A stretch of 64,000 nucleotides of DNA from JACRPH01 sp041665465 (GCA_041665465.1 JBAYIU010000001.1:1178001-1242000); one strand, 5' to 3'. Shown: positions 1 to 8,571, counted from the first letter of the stretch. A program made the numbers and translations. The notes: generated by a model not told the origin, from the sequence alone.

Positions 1-2
1 AA

Positions 3-230
3 GAGAATTATGGATATTTAAGTGATTTACAGCTCTCTGCCTCAATGCAAGGTCAAGGAATAGGAACAATGATTATGAAAATAATAGAGAAACCTGTCTT
101 AAATAAAGGATATAAACAAATTAAATTAAGGGTATTTCCCGACAATCCTGCTTTGAAATTATACCTCCGTCTCGGATATAAGAAAGTTGAATTGGACGGG
201 AAGTTTTATCTGATGCAAAAGAAACTCTAA
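3..230 (+). CDS. GNAT N-acetyltransferase, C-terminal part
   Basis: Open reading frame running in from the left edge, so the N-terminus is missing; about 75 residues remain. It shows the acetyl-CoA-binding motif A of the GNAT fold (QGQGIGTMIM, then helix) followed by the usual NPALKLYLRLGYKKV segment and a final beta strand. An internal ATG at 45 falls inside the fold and is unlikely to be the start. Its stop overlaps the convergent GTPase gene by 4 bases. The acetylated substrate cannot be told from this fragment. Confidence 0.8.
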   Translation, partial: ENYGYLSDLQLSASMQGQGIGTMIMKIIEKPVLNKGYKQIKLRVFPDNPALKLYLRLGYKKVELDGKFYLMQKKL

Positions 231-1204
231 ACTTCAGCTTCTTTTTTAGCTTTATACTTCAACATCTCTCGATTAATCTCAGCTTTAATCTCTTCTAAAG
301 AATAACCTTTATGTTTAATCTGAGATAATAATTCTGGTTCTGCTAAATCAACTTTACTTAAGTATATTAACACTTTTTTATCTTTTCCCAAGTGTTTTAA
401 TAATTCTTCTTGTTTCTCAATAGTATATCCACCATGTTCACTGGCATCAAATATGAAAATTATTAAGTTAGCTAATTCTTTTACCACTAATTCTGCTTGC
501 AACTCAATTAAATTTAACTTCTCTATCCTAGCTAAAGTACCGGGAACATCTAACACTTGAACTTTATCCTCTCCACTTTTTAGGTAGCCAGCATTAATGG
601 TTTTAGTAGTGAAAGAGTAATCAGCTACTTCTGCTCTGGTTCCGGTAAGTTTATTCAATAAAGTTGTTTTTCCTACGTTAGGAAATCCATATAAACATAC
701 TGTAAACATATCTTTAACGTCGGGATAAGTTTTCATGATTCTTCTGCATGATTCTAAATACTTCAAGTTTTCATCAATCTGTTTCATCACTGAAGAAATT
801 CTACCATAAAATTCTTTAGAGATGGTACTGATCTTATACCGGTCTAGTTCTCTATTGATCTTACTATTATATTGGCGTTGAAAGAAAGCAATCTTGTCCA
901 TAGCCCATTTTAACGCTCCAAAAGACTTTTTGAAGTTGCCCATATCTAGAGTTAGACGGCAAAGTTCTGAATAAAATGGGGGTAATATATCCACTTCTGG
1001 GAAATCCCGTTGGAATTTAGATAAACGAGAATTAAGAACATCTTTGATAATATCTAATTTCTGACTCTCTTTTTGTTTTATAGCTCTACCCATATCTTTC
1101 TGGCCACGCATAGATTTCTGTTCTGATTTCTCACGAGCAATCTTGAAAGCAAGGTTTAGTAATTGCTTAGCGTTTTCTACTGGTGGAAGAGTTTGGAAAT
1201 TCAT
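227..1204 (-). CDS. NOG1-like GTP-binding protein (Obg/NOG1 superfamily)
   Basis: A 325-residue GTPase. An N-terminal helical domain (about 1-165, many basic residues, NOG1-N type) precedes a GTPase domain with G1 GFPNVGKTT (173-181), the G2 threonine region near 199, G3 DVPG (219-222) and G4 SKVD (282-285, where NKxD is usual). Archaeal NOG1 homologues are thought to act in large ribosomal subunit assembly; that role is taken from the family. Length fits the archaeal form, which lacks the eukaryotic C-terminal extension. The acidic/basic tail (KKEAEV) ends 4 bases inside the convergent GNAT gene. Monocistronic as far as can be seen. Confidence 0.88.
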   Translation of the reverse strand: MNFQTLPPVENAKQLLNLAFKIAREKSEQKSMRGQKDMGRAIKQKESQKLDIIKDVLNSRLSKFQRDFPEVDILPPFYSELCRLTLDMGNFKKSFGALKWAMDKIAFFQRQYNSKINRELDRYKISTISKEFYGRISSVMKQIDENLKYLESCRRIMKTYPDVKDMFTVCLYGFPNVGKTTLLNKLTGTRAEVADYSFTTKTINAGYLKSGEDKVQVLDVPGTLARIEKLNLIELQAELVVKELANLIIFIFDASEHGGYTIEKQEELLKHLGKDKKVLIYLSKVDLAEPELLSQIKHKGYSLEEIKAEINREMLKYKAKKEAEV

Positions 1205-1258
1205 ATTCTACAAAATACAGATTCGGTTTTATTAATGTTTCTAAAGAGAAACGAGAGT

Positions 1259-2185
1259 TTACATCCCGGAAGAATAGACAGTTACTGTGTTCCTGGTCTT
1301 TTTAGCAGCGTATAAAGCTATATCTGCTCGTGCTATCAGTTCAAAAGGATCATCGATGTGGTCTGGGAAGCAAGCTACACCAACGCTACACTGTAATTTA
1401 CGGGGTGTTCCTAAGTGATACTCCTGATTTTCTGTTAAGGTTACTCCTTCCACTTCTTCTATTCTAACTTTCTCAAAATCTGCTCTGATTCTTTCTCCAA
1501 TTGCTTGGGCTTCTGAAACAGAAACGTCTGGAAGTAAGACAATAAATTCTTCTCCACCATATCTGGCAGGAGTGTCTTCATCTCTTACTGCATTTCTAAT
1601 TACTGCTCCGGCAGTTTTTAAAGCTATATCTCCTTGAAGATGTCCATAACTATCGTTGTACCATTTAAAATGATCTAGATCTAACATGATTATACCTAAG
1701 GGAACATTATGTCGAAGTGCTTTTTGTACATCTTGTTCATAAGTATGAAAAAATTCTCTTCGAAGTAACAATCCAGTAAGGTGATCTATATCTCGCTGAA
1801 GCGTCAAAGCCATAATCTGACCGGCATGACTTCCAAGATAATCAATCACCAAGTCGTGAGGTTTTTCGGTCTGGTCTGCAGGGATATCTAATCCCTCTAA
1901 GCATAATACTCCTAAATTACGATAACCGTTATTTCTTAAAGGAATATTTAACGTTTCATCTACAACGAAACAACTTTTCTCTGCTATGGCTTGGCGAGTG
2001 GATTCATGATCCTTATACACCATACGAACTTGATTTGGAGGAACATATTTAGCAGAAGTGCATTGGATTTCTTGTTGACATATTTCTACCAATCTATCCG
2101 TGATCGCCTGTTTACCTAAGTAAGCATCAATCCCACTAACGGCAGATACTAGTTCAGGAAATCCACGAGTAAGGCGAGTTATCAT
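1259..2185 (-). CDS. GAF-like plus GGDEF protein, putative diguanylate cyclase
   Basis: A 308-residue soluble protein. Residues 1-130 look like a GAF-type sensor fold; the GGDEF domain starts at DHLTGLLLR (134-142) and carries LDLDHFKWYND (metal site), GGEEF (210-214) and the downstream SVGVACFPD segment. An RxxD motif (R201-D204) lies exactly five residues before GGEEF, the spacing of the product-inhibition I-site. By family knowledge it would make cyclic di-GMP from two GTP and be feedback inhibited. No membrane segment or signal peptide is seen. GGDEF proteins are uncommon in archaea, and no EAL or PilZ partner is visible in this window. A TATA-like TTTATAAA with an upstream CGAAA element precedes it on the minus strand. 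Confidence 0.87.
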   Translation of the reverse strand: MITRLTRGFPELVSAVSGIDAYLGKQAITDRLVEICQQEIQCTSAKYVPPNQVRMVYKDHESTRQAIAEKSCFVVDETLNIPLRNNGYRNLGVLCLEGLDIPADQTEKPHDLVIDYLGSHAGQIMALTLQRDIDHLTGLLLRREFFHTYEQDVQKALRHNVPLGIIMLDLDHFKWYNDSYGHLQGDIALKTAGAVIRNAVRDEDTPARYGGEEFIVLLPDVSVSEAQAIGERIRADFEKVRIEEVEGVTLTENQEYHLGTPRKLQCSVGVACFPDHIDDPFELIARADIALYAAKKTRNTVTVYSSGM

Positions 2186-2204
2186 CAGGATATTAAATGA
2201 AGGG

Positions 2205-2252
2205 GTACTTTATAAACCTTTCGTTGGTTTTGTTACTTAAGAGTAACAACGA
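2205..2252 (-). promoter_or_regulatory. Promoter of the GGDEF gene with upstream inverted repeat
   Basis: Reading the minus strand, CGAAAGG then TTTATAAAG gives a BRE/TATA pair about 25 bases before the ATG at 2185. Just upstream is an inverted repeat, TTGTTACT-TAAG-AGTAACAA (2231-2250 on the plus strand). The same arrangement recurs before the radical SAM gene starting at 40102. Confidence 0.5.
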
Positions 2253-2317
2253 GGTTTAGAATGTTATATTTATTCTATATAGCCAGAGTTTATTAGTAAC
2301 TTCTTCTCCAGATAGAT

Positions 2318-3520
2318 ATGCTAGCAGAAGTGTTGGTTTCTTTATTCTTAGGGGTGATTCTCGGGACTTTTACCGGCATAACTCCCGGATTGCATGTAAA
2401 TCTTGTTTCTTTGTTACTCCTTTCTTTCTCTCCAGTATTACTTCAATATACTTCTCCGATCGTATTGTGTGTTTTCATAATTGCTTTAGCTATGACCCAA
2501 ACTTTTATGGACGCCTTACCCGGTATTTATCTGGGAGCTCCGGATGAGTCTCAAGCACTAAATATTCTTCCCGGGCATCGTCTGCTACTAAAAGGAGAAG
2601 GACATAATGCAGTAGTGTATAACACTTTAGGTTCATTAGGTTGTGTTATCTTGGGCTTAATTTTCTTTCCCTTATTCATCTGGTCTATGGGGGCAGTGTA
2701 TACTGTTCTTAAAGGAGTAATGGGCTATCTGCTAGCGATCATTATGGCTTTCATGATCGGGAGAGAAAGTAAATGGCTGTTGAGTTTAACTGCTTTCTTG
2801 ACTTCTGGAGCTTTAGGATTAATCGTATTAAGCATTCCTTCTTTACATCAACCTCTCTTTCCCTTATTGTCGGGAATGTTTGGATTTTCTCTTCTCTTAT
2901 CCAGTTTAAATGATAATACTTCTATTCCTACACAGAAAGAGAAAGCTCCTTTGACTATTACTAATAAAAACGTAGTTAAGTCTGTATCTGCCGCAACAGG
3001 AATGGGTTTTGTTTCTGCTTTTCTTCCTGGTTTTGGAAATTCTCAAGCTGCAATTGTCGCAACCAACATAGTAGGAGATATTGGTGATGAAGGGTTCTTA
3101 ACTATGGTTGGTGGATTAAATACCGCTTCGATGTTGATTTCTATCGCTGCTGCTTATATCCTAGATAAGGCTCGTAACGGCGCTATTGTGGTGGTGAAAG
3201 AAATTGCCGGAACAGTCGGATGGCAAGAAATGCTGTTGTTTCTGGGAGTTGCTTTAGTTGCTTCCGGATTGGGGGCAATTATTTCTTTACGTCTGTCTAA
3301 ACTTTTCGCCAAGTATATTTCTAAAGTTAATTATCGCAGATTAATTTGGGGTATATTGGTCTTTATTACTTTGTTAACTTTTTATTTTGACGGATTTGTT
3401 GGTCTGGTAATCTTAGCAGTTTCTACCTCGGTAGGACTGGTAGCAGCTAAATGGGGCATCGGCAAGAATCATCTGATGGGCTGTTTGATTGTTCCGGTGA
3501 TATTGTATTTTATTTTGTAA
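2318..3520 (+). CDS. TctA-like (DUF112/COG1784) multi-pass membrane protein
   Basis: A 400-residue integral membrane protein with about ten hydrophobic segments. The N-terminal signature GTFTGITPGLHVN and the later FLPGFGNSQ repeat-like segment match the two TctA-type half-motifs, and DALPGIYLGAPDESQALNILPGH is typical of the archaeal COG1784 branch. TctA is the large permease subunit of tripartite tricarboxylate transporters, but no binding protein (TctC) or small subunit (TctB) is nearby, so substrate and mechanism are unknown. Divergent from the GGDEF gene with a 130-base gap. The start is the ATG after a short leader. Confidence 0.75.
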   Translation: MLAEVLVSLFLGVILGTFTGITPGLHVNLVSLLLLSFSPVLLQYTSPIVLCVFIIALAMTQTFMDALPGIYLGAPDESQALNILPGHRLLLKGEGHNAVVYNTLGSLGCVILGLIFFPLFIWSMGAVYTVLKGVMGYLLAIIMAFMIGRESKWLLSLTAFLTSGALGLIVLSIPSLHQPLFPLLSGMFGFSLLLSSLNDNTSIPTQKEKAPLTITNKNVVKSVSAATGMGFVSAFLPGFGNSQAAIVATNIVGDIGDEGFLTMVGGLNTASMLISIAAAYILDKARNGAIVVVKEIAGTVGWQEMLLFLGVALVASGLGAIISLRLSKLFAKYISKVNYRRLIWGILVFITLLTFYFDGFVGLVILAVSTSVGLVAAKWGIGKNHLMGCLIVPVILYFIL

Positions 3521-3535
3521 AATAAAAATAAAAAA

Positions 3536-4291
3536 TTACTTTACAAATCTAGATGCCGTTTTTAAATATAAAGTGCACTTATCTAAGTCCAATCCCGTTT
3601 CAGATCTTATTTTTCCTTGTGCATCAAAAGAAATTCCCTTTGGGAAAAGTGCAAGTCTTTCTTCAATGTTCTCTGCACAAAATCCTCCTGCAAAACCATG
3701 ATTTACTTGTGGCATTTTCTCTTGCAGAGAGTAAACTAGTTCTTTCACAAAGGGTAGATCTATTTCTTTACCCTTCCCTCCGGAAGGATCAACTAAAGTG
3801 TAAGCAATAAATGGGGCGTAAGTACTGGCTAGATCAGCAATCTCAGAAATCGATCTTCCTTCCATCGCTCTTTGAGGGAGTTGTAGGACAATCTTCATCT
3901 CTGGGAAAAGAGTTATAATTCTCTCTACTTCGTTTAATGGGGGCCAATCTACGTTAAGTTGCAAGGACTGACAAGAACCGGAAGAATAAATGTTATCTCT
4001 CGTAAACACTCTTTCTACTTGTTGTGCTAGATTTTCCTTATTGGTACTATGATAATGAATCATCGTTAAGACCGAAGGATCAGCGGCACTAATCACCTTG
4101 GGTAAATGAGAAAGGGCAGGAGAAAGTTTTCCCTCCTGTTCTAGATTTGCTAATCTCTTTTCAGAACATAAGTATCCAAACATCACTTGATAAGGTGAAG
4201 AAGAGAATTCCTCCCTCACAATTCTATTCACTCCTTCGATTTCTTCTATTCTTTTAAATCCGGTTATTCCAACATATGGTTTGTTTTTCAT
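3536..4291 (-). CDS. TrpF-like TIM-barrel protein (phosphoribosylanthranilate isomerase-like)
   Basis: A 251-residue protein beginning YVGITGF and carrying LQLNVDWPP, VLQLPQRAMEG, LVDPSGGKGKEIDL and GFAGGF. This order of strand-end motifs resembles the TrpF/phosphate-binding (beta/alpha)8 family, in which the late SGGxG and GGF turns bind phosphate. No other tryptophan genes are nearby, so a role in tryptophan synthesis is not supported and another phosphosugar activity is possible. A clear paralog lies at 12284-13075 inside the integrated element, interrupted by a UAG codon. It is convergent with the TctA-like gene. Confidence 0.6.
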   Translation of the reverse strand: MKNKPYVGITGFKRIEEIEGVNRIVREEFSSSPYQVMFGYLCSEKRLANLEQEGKLSPALSHLPKVISAADPSVLTMIHYHSTNKENLAQQVERVFTRDNIYSSGSCQSLQLNVDWPPLNEVERIITLFPEMKIVLQLPQRAMEGRSISEIADLASTYAPFIAYTLVDPSGGKGKEIDLPFVKELVYSLQEKMPQVNHGFAGGFCAENIEERLALFPKGISFDAQGKIRSETGLDLDKCTLYLKTASRFVK

Positions 4292-4401
4292 TTTAAGTTA
4301 CCTCTTATTTTTAAAAGAAATCTGAGATTTAAGAAAGTTAAACTTTTAGCTTATATAGTTAAATTAGTTATATTTTTAAATAAAAGAGTATTTCTATACT
4401 T

Positions 4402-5256
4402 ATGATTCGCAAACTTATTCGATTATCTCCTTCTACAGCAGCAGTTTCTCTACCCACATCATGGATTAAAAAGAATAACCTCTCTCGGGGTGCATCTCTT
4501 TTTGTAGAAGAGAAAGAGAATAATATTGTCATTAAGGCTTTTAATCATAAAACTGATACCTCTACTCAGATTGAGGCTTATCATCTTGACAAAACAATGA
4601 TGCTAATGGCCGTAGATGCAGCTTATATCTCCGGTTATGATTGTATTAAAATATTAACTAAATCTCAAGAGATGATAACCTTCTTAAGTAAAGCAGTAAG
4701 ATTTTATCCCGGTATGATTGTTCATGAACAAAGTTTTGATTATCTAATCTATAAAGATATTGCTGAGAATTCACAAGCCGATTTTGTCAAGACGATTAAT
4801 CATCTTTATAATTTACTCATTTCTCTGGTGGAAGATGCTAATCAATATGTTACCAAAAGAGAATGGGATCATTTAGATCGGTTAAAAAAAAGAGATTATA
4901 ACTTCAACAGTTACGTTAGCTATTGTCAAAGATGCTTGAATAAATATGGTTATGTTAATCTATCTAAGGCCGGAATTCTACATACTTATGTAAAAATAAT
5001 GGAGATGATTGCGGATAAGATTTGTGCTGAATTTATGCAAATTGGTCAGGATAAAGGTAAAATTAATTCTAATTTAGTTGATCATTTACTTTCTGTACTT
5101 AGAAAGATGCAACGAACTCGTGCAGAATTAATTTATGATAGATTAAGTGAGATTGAAGCTGAGAGAATCAAGGCTTTAAAGTTAAAAGGAGATTTTTCGG
5201 AAGTATTCCAACTGATATTTGATTTAGAGGAACTAGAACTACAGTTGAAGATTTGA
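4402..5256 (+). CDS. AbrB-domain PhoU-like protein
   Basis: 284 residues. The N-terminal 45 residues form a SpoVT/AbrB swapped-hairpin domain (RKLIRLSPSTAAVSLPTSWIKKNNL, then a beta hairpin); the rest is alpha-helical, matching the PhoU-type helical bundle found in archaeal AbrB-PhoU proteins. Such proteins are annotated as phosphate-uptake regulators, but no phosphate transporter is present here. A second protein of the same architecture lies at 63081-63986. An A/T-rich promoter precedes the ATG. It is the last gene before tRNA-Glu and the integrated element. Confidence 0.75.
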   Translation: MIRKLIRLSPSTAAVSLPTSWIKKNNLSRGASLFVEEKENNIVIKAFNHKTDTSTQIEAYHLDKTMMLMAVDAAYISGYDCIKILTKSQEMITFLSKAVRFYPGMIVHEQSFDYLIYKDIAENSQADFVKTINHLYNLLISLVEDANQYVTKREWDHLDRLKKRDYNFNSYVSYCQRCLNKYGYVNLSKAGILHTYVKIMEMIADKICAEFMQIGQDKGKINSNLVDHLLSVLRKMQRTRAELIYDRLSEIEAERIKALKLKGDFSEVFQLIFDLEELELQLKI

Positions 5257-5299
5257 ATCCAAAAAGCTTTTAAAACTAGTATATTCTTATCTGAATGGT

Positions 5300-5465
5300 G
5301 CCCCTGTAGTGTAGCCCGGACTATCACATTGCCCTCTCAGCAACTTTTTTAAAAAAAGTTGCATCAAAAAATGGCAGAATTAAAATCTGGCCAAGATGGT
5401 TTGATTGTCGAGAGGCGTTGAATTGGAGAACGGCAATAACCCGGGTTCAAATCCCGGCGGGGGCA
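5300..5465 (+). tRNA. tRNA-Glu (CUC) with anticodon-loop intron
   Basis: The acceptor stem GCCCCUG pairs with CGGGGGC (5458-5464), discriminator A at 5465; D stem GUG/CAC; anticodon stem UUGCC (5329-5333) pairs with GGCAA (5432-5436); T arm CCGGG-UUCAAAU-CCCGG. The loop reads C-U-C-U-C-A with anticodon CUC, read through after removal of a 91-base insert at position 37/38. The 3' end serves as the attachment site of the element to the right and remains intact here. CCA is not encoded. Confidence 0.88.
5340..5430 (+). other. Archaeal tRNA intron (position 37/38)
   Basis: A 91-base insert in the anticodon loop, ends uncertain by one base. UCUC of the 5' exon (5335-5338) can pair with GAGA (5426-5429), giving the four-base-pair helix between two three-base bulges expected for an archaeal bulge-helix-bulge splice site. 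The intron opens with a near-perfect hairpin, GCAACTTTTTT/AAAAAAGTTGC (5340-5362). Confidence 0.75.
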
Positions 5466-5468
5466 CTT
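5454..5468 (+). repeat. Left attachment repeat (attL) in tRNA-Glu 3' end
   Basis: CCGGCGGGGGCACTT: the last four T-stem bases, the acceptor 3' strand, the discriminator and three bases beyond. Identical to 33857-33871. Confidence 0.75.
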
Positions 5469-5541
5469 ATGCTCACATACAGTGCTCAGGGTCCTTTTTG
5501 GACTCAAAAGCTTATAAGAACTAATTCTTGGAGAACTTAAC

Positions 5542-6747
5542 ATGGACATACATAACTATGACCGTATGTGCGAGCAAACTCGCCAAAGCATCCAAGAAGC
5601 GAATATCTCTACAGAAAATAAGGCAATAATCCTTAACTTTGCTGATGATCTGGCTTTGGACAATATATCCAAACCCAGAATTGTAAGGTATTTAGTTACT
5701 TTAAAACAATTAGCTAGAGAAATATCTAATTTGGATAAAGCGACCAAAGAAGATGTTAAACGTGTGATAAGTAAGATTCAGCAAAATTCAAAATATTCTC
5801 CACACACTAAACACACCTATAAGATTTTGATAAGGAGATTCTTCAAGTGGTTACGTAAAACTGAAGATTACCCAGAAGAAGTCAAATGGATTAAATCAAA
5901 TGTAACTCGTTCTCAGATGAAACTTCCTTGTGAAGGTGATCTCCTTAATGAACAGGATGTACAGAAGTTACTTCTTGCTGCAAATCATCCTCGAGACAAG
6001 GCTTTCATAGCCACACTATGGGAATCTGGGGCACGTGTTGGTGAGATTGGCAACTTACAGATTAAGAACGTAAGCTACGATAAATATGGGGTGGTGATTA
6101 CTGTTCAAGGAAAAACCGGCTCTCGTAAGATTAGATTAATTAGCTCTACTTCTTACTTATCTACTTGGATGAATAATCATCCGTTTAAAGATAGCCCAGA
6201 ATCACCTTTGTGGATTAATGTAGGAACAACCAATCACAAAAAAGTGATGCACTATCGCAATATGAGGAATATAGTAATCAAAATAGCCGAAGCAGCTAGA
6301 ATAAATAAGCGATGCAATCCTCATTCTTTCCGGCACGCTAGAGCTACTTATATGGCTAATCACTTAACTGAATTTCAGATGAATCAATATTTTGGCTGGA
6401 TTCAAGGAAGTGATATGCCTTCTACTTATGTTCACATGAGTGGAAAAGAAGTTGATAATGCTATTCTACAGATGAATGGCATTGAGACTGGTATTAAGAA
6501 AGAAGAAAGCAAGTTACAACCTAAAATCTGCACGAGATGTGACACAATCAATTCTGCAGATAGTAAACATTGTAACAAGTGCGGTGGAATTCTAGATATT
6601 AAGACTCTGCTGGAGATTGAAGAGAAGGAAAAGGCACAGTTGAAAGATAGGGAACAAATAGATCAGATTATGGGTCTTATTATGGGAGATAAGGAAATTC
6701 AAGTAAAATTATTAGAGAAGCTGAAAAATCTAAATTTTTCCCTTTGA
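5542..6747 (+). CDS. int: Tyrosine recombinase (integrase) with C-terminal zinc ribbon
   Basis: 401 residues. A SAM-like N-terminal core-binding domain (about 10-115) precedes the catalytic domain with the full set of residues: R165 (ESGARVGEIG), K191 (QGKTG), H261-x-x-R264 (PHSFRHARATY), W286 in place of the second His, and nucleophile Y296 (STYVHMSG). Residues 330-347 add a C-x2-C..C-x2-C zinc ribbon, followed by a charged helix, an arrangement seen in archaeal integrases. It should carry out integration and excision at the tRNA-Glu 3' end. The gene is intact and not split by the attachment site, unlike SSV-type integrases. Confidence 0.93.
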   Translation: MDIHNYDRMCEQTRQSIQEANISTENKAIILNFADDLALDNISKPRIVRYLVTLKQLAREISNLDKATKEDVKRVISKIQQNSKYSPHTKHTYKILIRRFFKWLRKTEDYPEEVKWIKSNVTRSQMKLPCEGDLLNEQDVQKLLLAANHPRDKAFIATLWESGARVGEIGNLQIKNVSYDKYGVVITVQGKTGSRKIRLISSTSYLSTWMNNHPFKDSPESPLWINVGTTNHKKVMHYRNMRNIVIKIAEAARINKRCNPHSFRHARATYMANHLTEFQMNQYFGWIQGSDMPSTYVHMSGKEVDNAILQMNGIETGIKKEESKLQPKICTRCDTINSADSKHCNKCGGILDIKTLLEIEEKEKAQLKDREQIDQIMGLIMGDKEIQVKLLEKLKNLNFSL

Positions 6748-6790
6748 TTTTTTTATTAATTCTTTTAATATTTTTATCCATTCAGGAATT

Positions 6791-7000
6791 TCATTTTCTT
6801 CCATCTCTTAGTACCTCCAATATCTTTTTAACTAATTGATTCGTTTCAATGATCTTGAATTCTAAGAATTGGTTCTTATTCAGAACTAGTTCTCTAAGAT
6901 AAGGAGCGATCTTAACGTAGCCTTTCTCTGTAGATTCTTGTTTGATCTTGCTATACTGTTCATTAGAAACTTTGAAGCGGCAGGTACGATTGTTAGGCAT
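6791..7000 (-). CDS. Small ribbon-helix-helix/MobC-like DNA-binding protein
   Basis: 69 residues: CRFKVSNEQYSKIKQESTEKG then a LRELVL helix. A beta strand, a YxxIKxxxxEKG helix and a second helix are the layout of MobC-like and other ribbon-helix-helix proteins that bind element DNA. It is convergent to the integrase and close to the left end, so control of excision or a relaxosome-accessory role is possible. The call rests on pattern only. Confidence 0.5.
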   Translation of the reverse strand: MPNNRTCRFKVSNEQYSKIKQESTEKGYVKIAPYLRELVLNKNQFLEFKIIETNQLVKKILEVLRDGRK

Positions 7001-7162
7001 GAGAAATTAGAAGACGAGGTTTTATTTATCTGTAACCCGGGAGAATATTCGGGTGAATTTGCACCCCTCATGAGACTTAAAAAGAGGAATAATTAATAAA
7101 AGTATAATTTTGACACAATATCTTTAAATACTACCCCTTCCAGATAGTAAAATTGAATCAAC

Positions 7163-8344
7163 ATGCCAAATGTTAAAAGAATTGAAGCGATGATTTCTGA
7201 TTACCCTTCAATCCCAGTAATGGATTTACATTATTTGGCAATGAAGTTTCATGGAGTTAGAGATAAAGACACAGAAGCGGGTAGAGCAACTTGGAATCTA
7301 ATTAACGCTAAAGACCTATTTCACATTACCTTTGGAACTTCAGAAGATGATTCTCCTTATGAAATACATGACCATAAGACAATTACTTATGATGGGGGAG
7401 AGTTGCCGTTTAGAATTGATTTCGTAGAAAGAATGCCTGCAAAAAATGGGAGGTACTATTACTTTAGGCATCCAAATTATCTAACTCCCTCACTAGATGA
7501 TAGATTAGTATTAAATTTAAATTTTAAACGTCAATGTTTTAGTTGTGATTTCTGTCAGTACAGTTTATACAAACATAAACCTGATGTTTCTGAAGAAGAA
7601 GGATTTGAAATGATAGAGTTCAATGGTGATTCATTTAGTGATGTTGATGAAATAGCGATAGTAACCGGATGCTTTGGCTCTTCCAGAAGAACTGCTGAAC
7701 ATTTAGAGAAGGTTATTGATTTCTCAACTCAAAGGGGTTTTAAAGGAAAACTTTTCTATATGGGTTTTGAGTTGAGTGAACCCACAGATATGGAAAGAGT
7801 AGTAAATGCAGTCCAGAGAAATAATTTAACCGGATTTAGAGTTGCTTACACCGTAGAGATGTTCTCAAATCGAGAAAGAATGATGAAAGGTAGAAAATCG
7901 TTACAAGACTTAAATGAAGTTCATGCTTCTCTTAAGAACATTAAAGAACAAGGAGTTTCTGAATTAGAGTATACTTATATTCCTGGTCTGGATGGGATGA
8001 ATGAGTTCAAGAAAGGAGCAGAAACGTTGGCTGATGTGGCAAAACCCCATATTTGTATATTTCGACCATGGAGAAAGGGGCAAAGATTAGAATTGTTACA
8101 TCCAGAATATGCCGAAGCTGGACCTGTATCCCTAGCAGAGATGAGAACTTTTTATGAAGACCTTTATCATGGTCCAATAACTGGGAACAACTTAGCTAAT
8201 TTATGGCCATTTCCTTTAGATAGAATAGATTCTAGATGGGTTAGCGGTAAGATAGTGGGAGAAATGCCTAATAATCGATATTGGGAAGGTGGTCGAGATC
8301 CTAGACCCAATAAATGTGGAATTGAACAGGGCATTGGAAAGTAA
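7163..8344 (+). CDS. Radical SAM-like protein with unusual CX2CX2C cluster
   Basis: A 393-residue protein. After about 120 N-terminal residues comes FKRQCFSCDFCQYS with cysteines at 125, 128 and 131, then alternating strands and helices (IAIVTGCFGSSRRTAEHLEKVI, GFRVAYTVEMFS, ELEYTYIPGLDG) consistent with a radical SAM TIM barrel. The usual cluster is CX3CX2C, so binding of a SAM-cleaving 4Fe-4S cluster is plausible but not certain. The C-terminal part (LANLWPFPLDRIDSRW) is unfamiliar. It has its own A/T-rich promoter and lies upstream of a second radical SAM gene, a regulator and a zinc ribbon. Substrate unknown. Confidence 0.55.
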   Translation: MPNVKRIEAMISDYPSIPVMDLHYLAMKFHGVRDKDTEAGRATWNLINAKDLFHITFGTSEDDSPYEIHDHKTITYDGGELPFRIDFVERMPAKNGRYYYFRHPNYLTPSLDDRLVLNLNFKRQCFSCDFCQYSLYKHKPDVSEEEGFEMIEFNGDSFSDVDEIAIVTGCFGSSRRTAEHLEKVIDFSTQRGFKGKLFYMGFELSEPTDMERVVNAVQRNNLTGFRVAYTVEMFSNRERMMKGRKSLQDLNEVHASLKNIKEQGVSELEYTYIPGLDGMNEFKKGAETLADVAKPHICIFRPWRKGQRLELLHPEYAEAGPVSLAEMRTFYEDLYHGPITGNNLANLWPFPLDRIDSRWVSGKIVGEMPNNRYWEGGRDPRPNKCGIEQGIGK

Positions 8345-8349
8345 TTTAA

Positions 8350-8571
8350 TTATTCTAAATCAATCACTACTTTTAATTTATCTTCTTCTACGATTAACTT
8401 ACAAGACAATTCATTACCCATTGCCATCGCGTGTTGTTGAGAAAGATGTCTGATGAGAGCGATATAGGGGGTTCCTTTCTTATACTGCACTTTACTCTTC
8501 CATTGTAGAATTGTTTTGGTAGTGATAGCATGGCTCCCCATCACCTCTTTAAATAAGAAATACAATAACAT
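8350..8571 (-). CDS. Small AbrB-like protein
   Basis: 73 residues at most; the ATG at 8541 (MGSHAITTK) is a possible alternative start. The second half, KVQYKKGTPYIALIRHLSQQ..MGNELSCKLIVEEDKLKVVIDL, has the strand-helix-strand pattern and lysine/glycine positions of SpoVT/AbrB domains. It is divergent from the Lrp-type regulator, with only 53 bases between them, suggesting a shared control region. Function not established. Confidence 0.4.
   Translation of the reverse strand: MLLYFLFKEVMGSHAITTKTILQWKSKVQYKKGTPYIALIRHLSQQHAMAMGNELSCKLIVEEDKLKVVIDLE

Noticed and set aside
3536..4291. Bona fide TrpF in a tryptophan operon
   Set aside because: Only the fold-type motifs fit; no other trp genes adjoin it, so no gene symbol was given.
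5133..5327. Minus-strand frames over the PhoU gene and tRNA-Glu
   Set aside because: Shadows of better-supported features.
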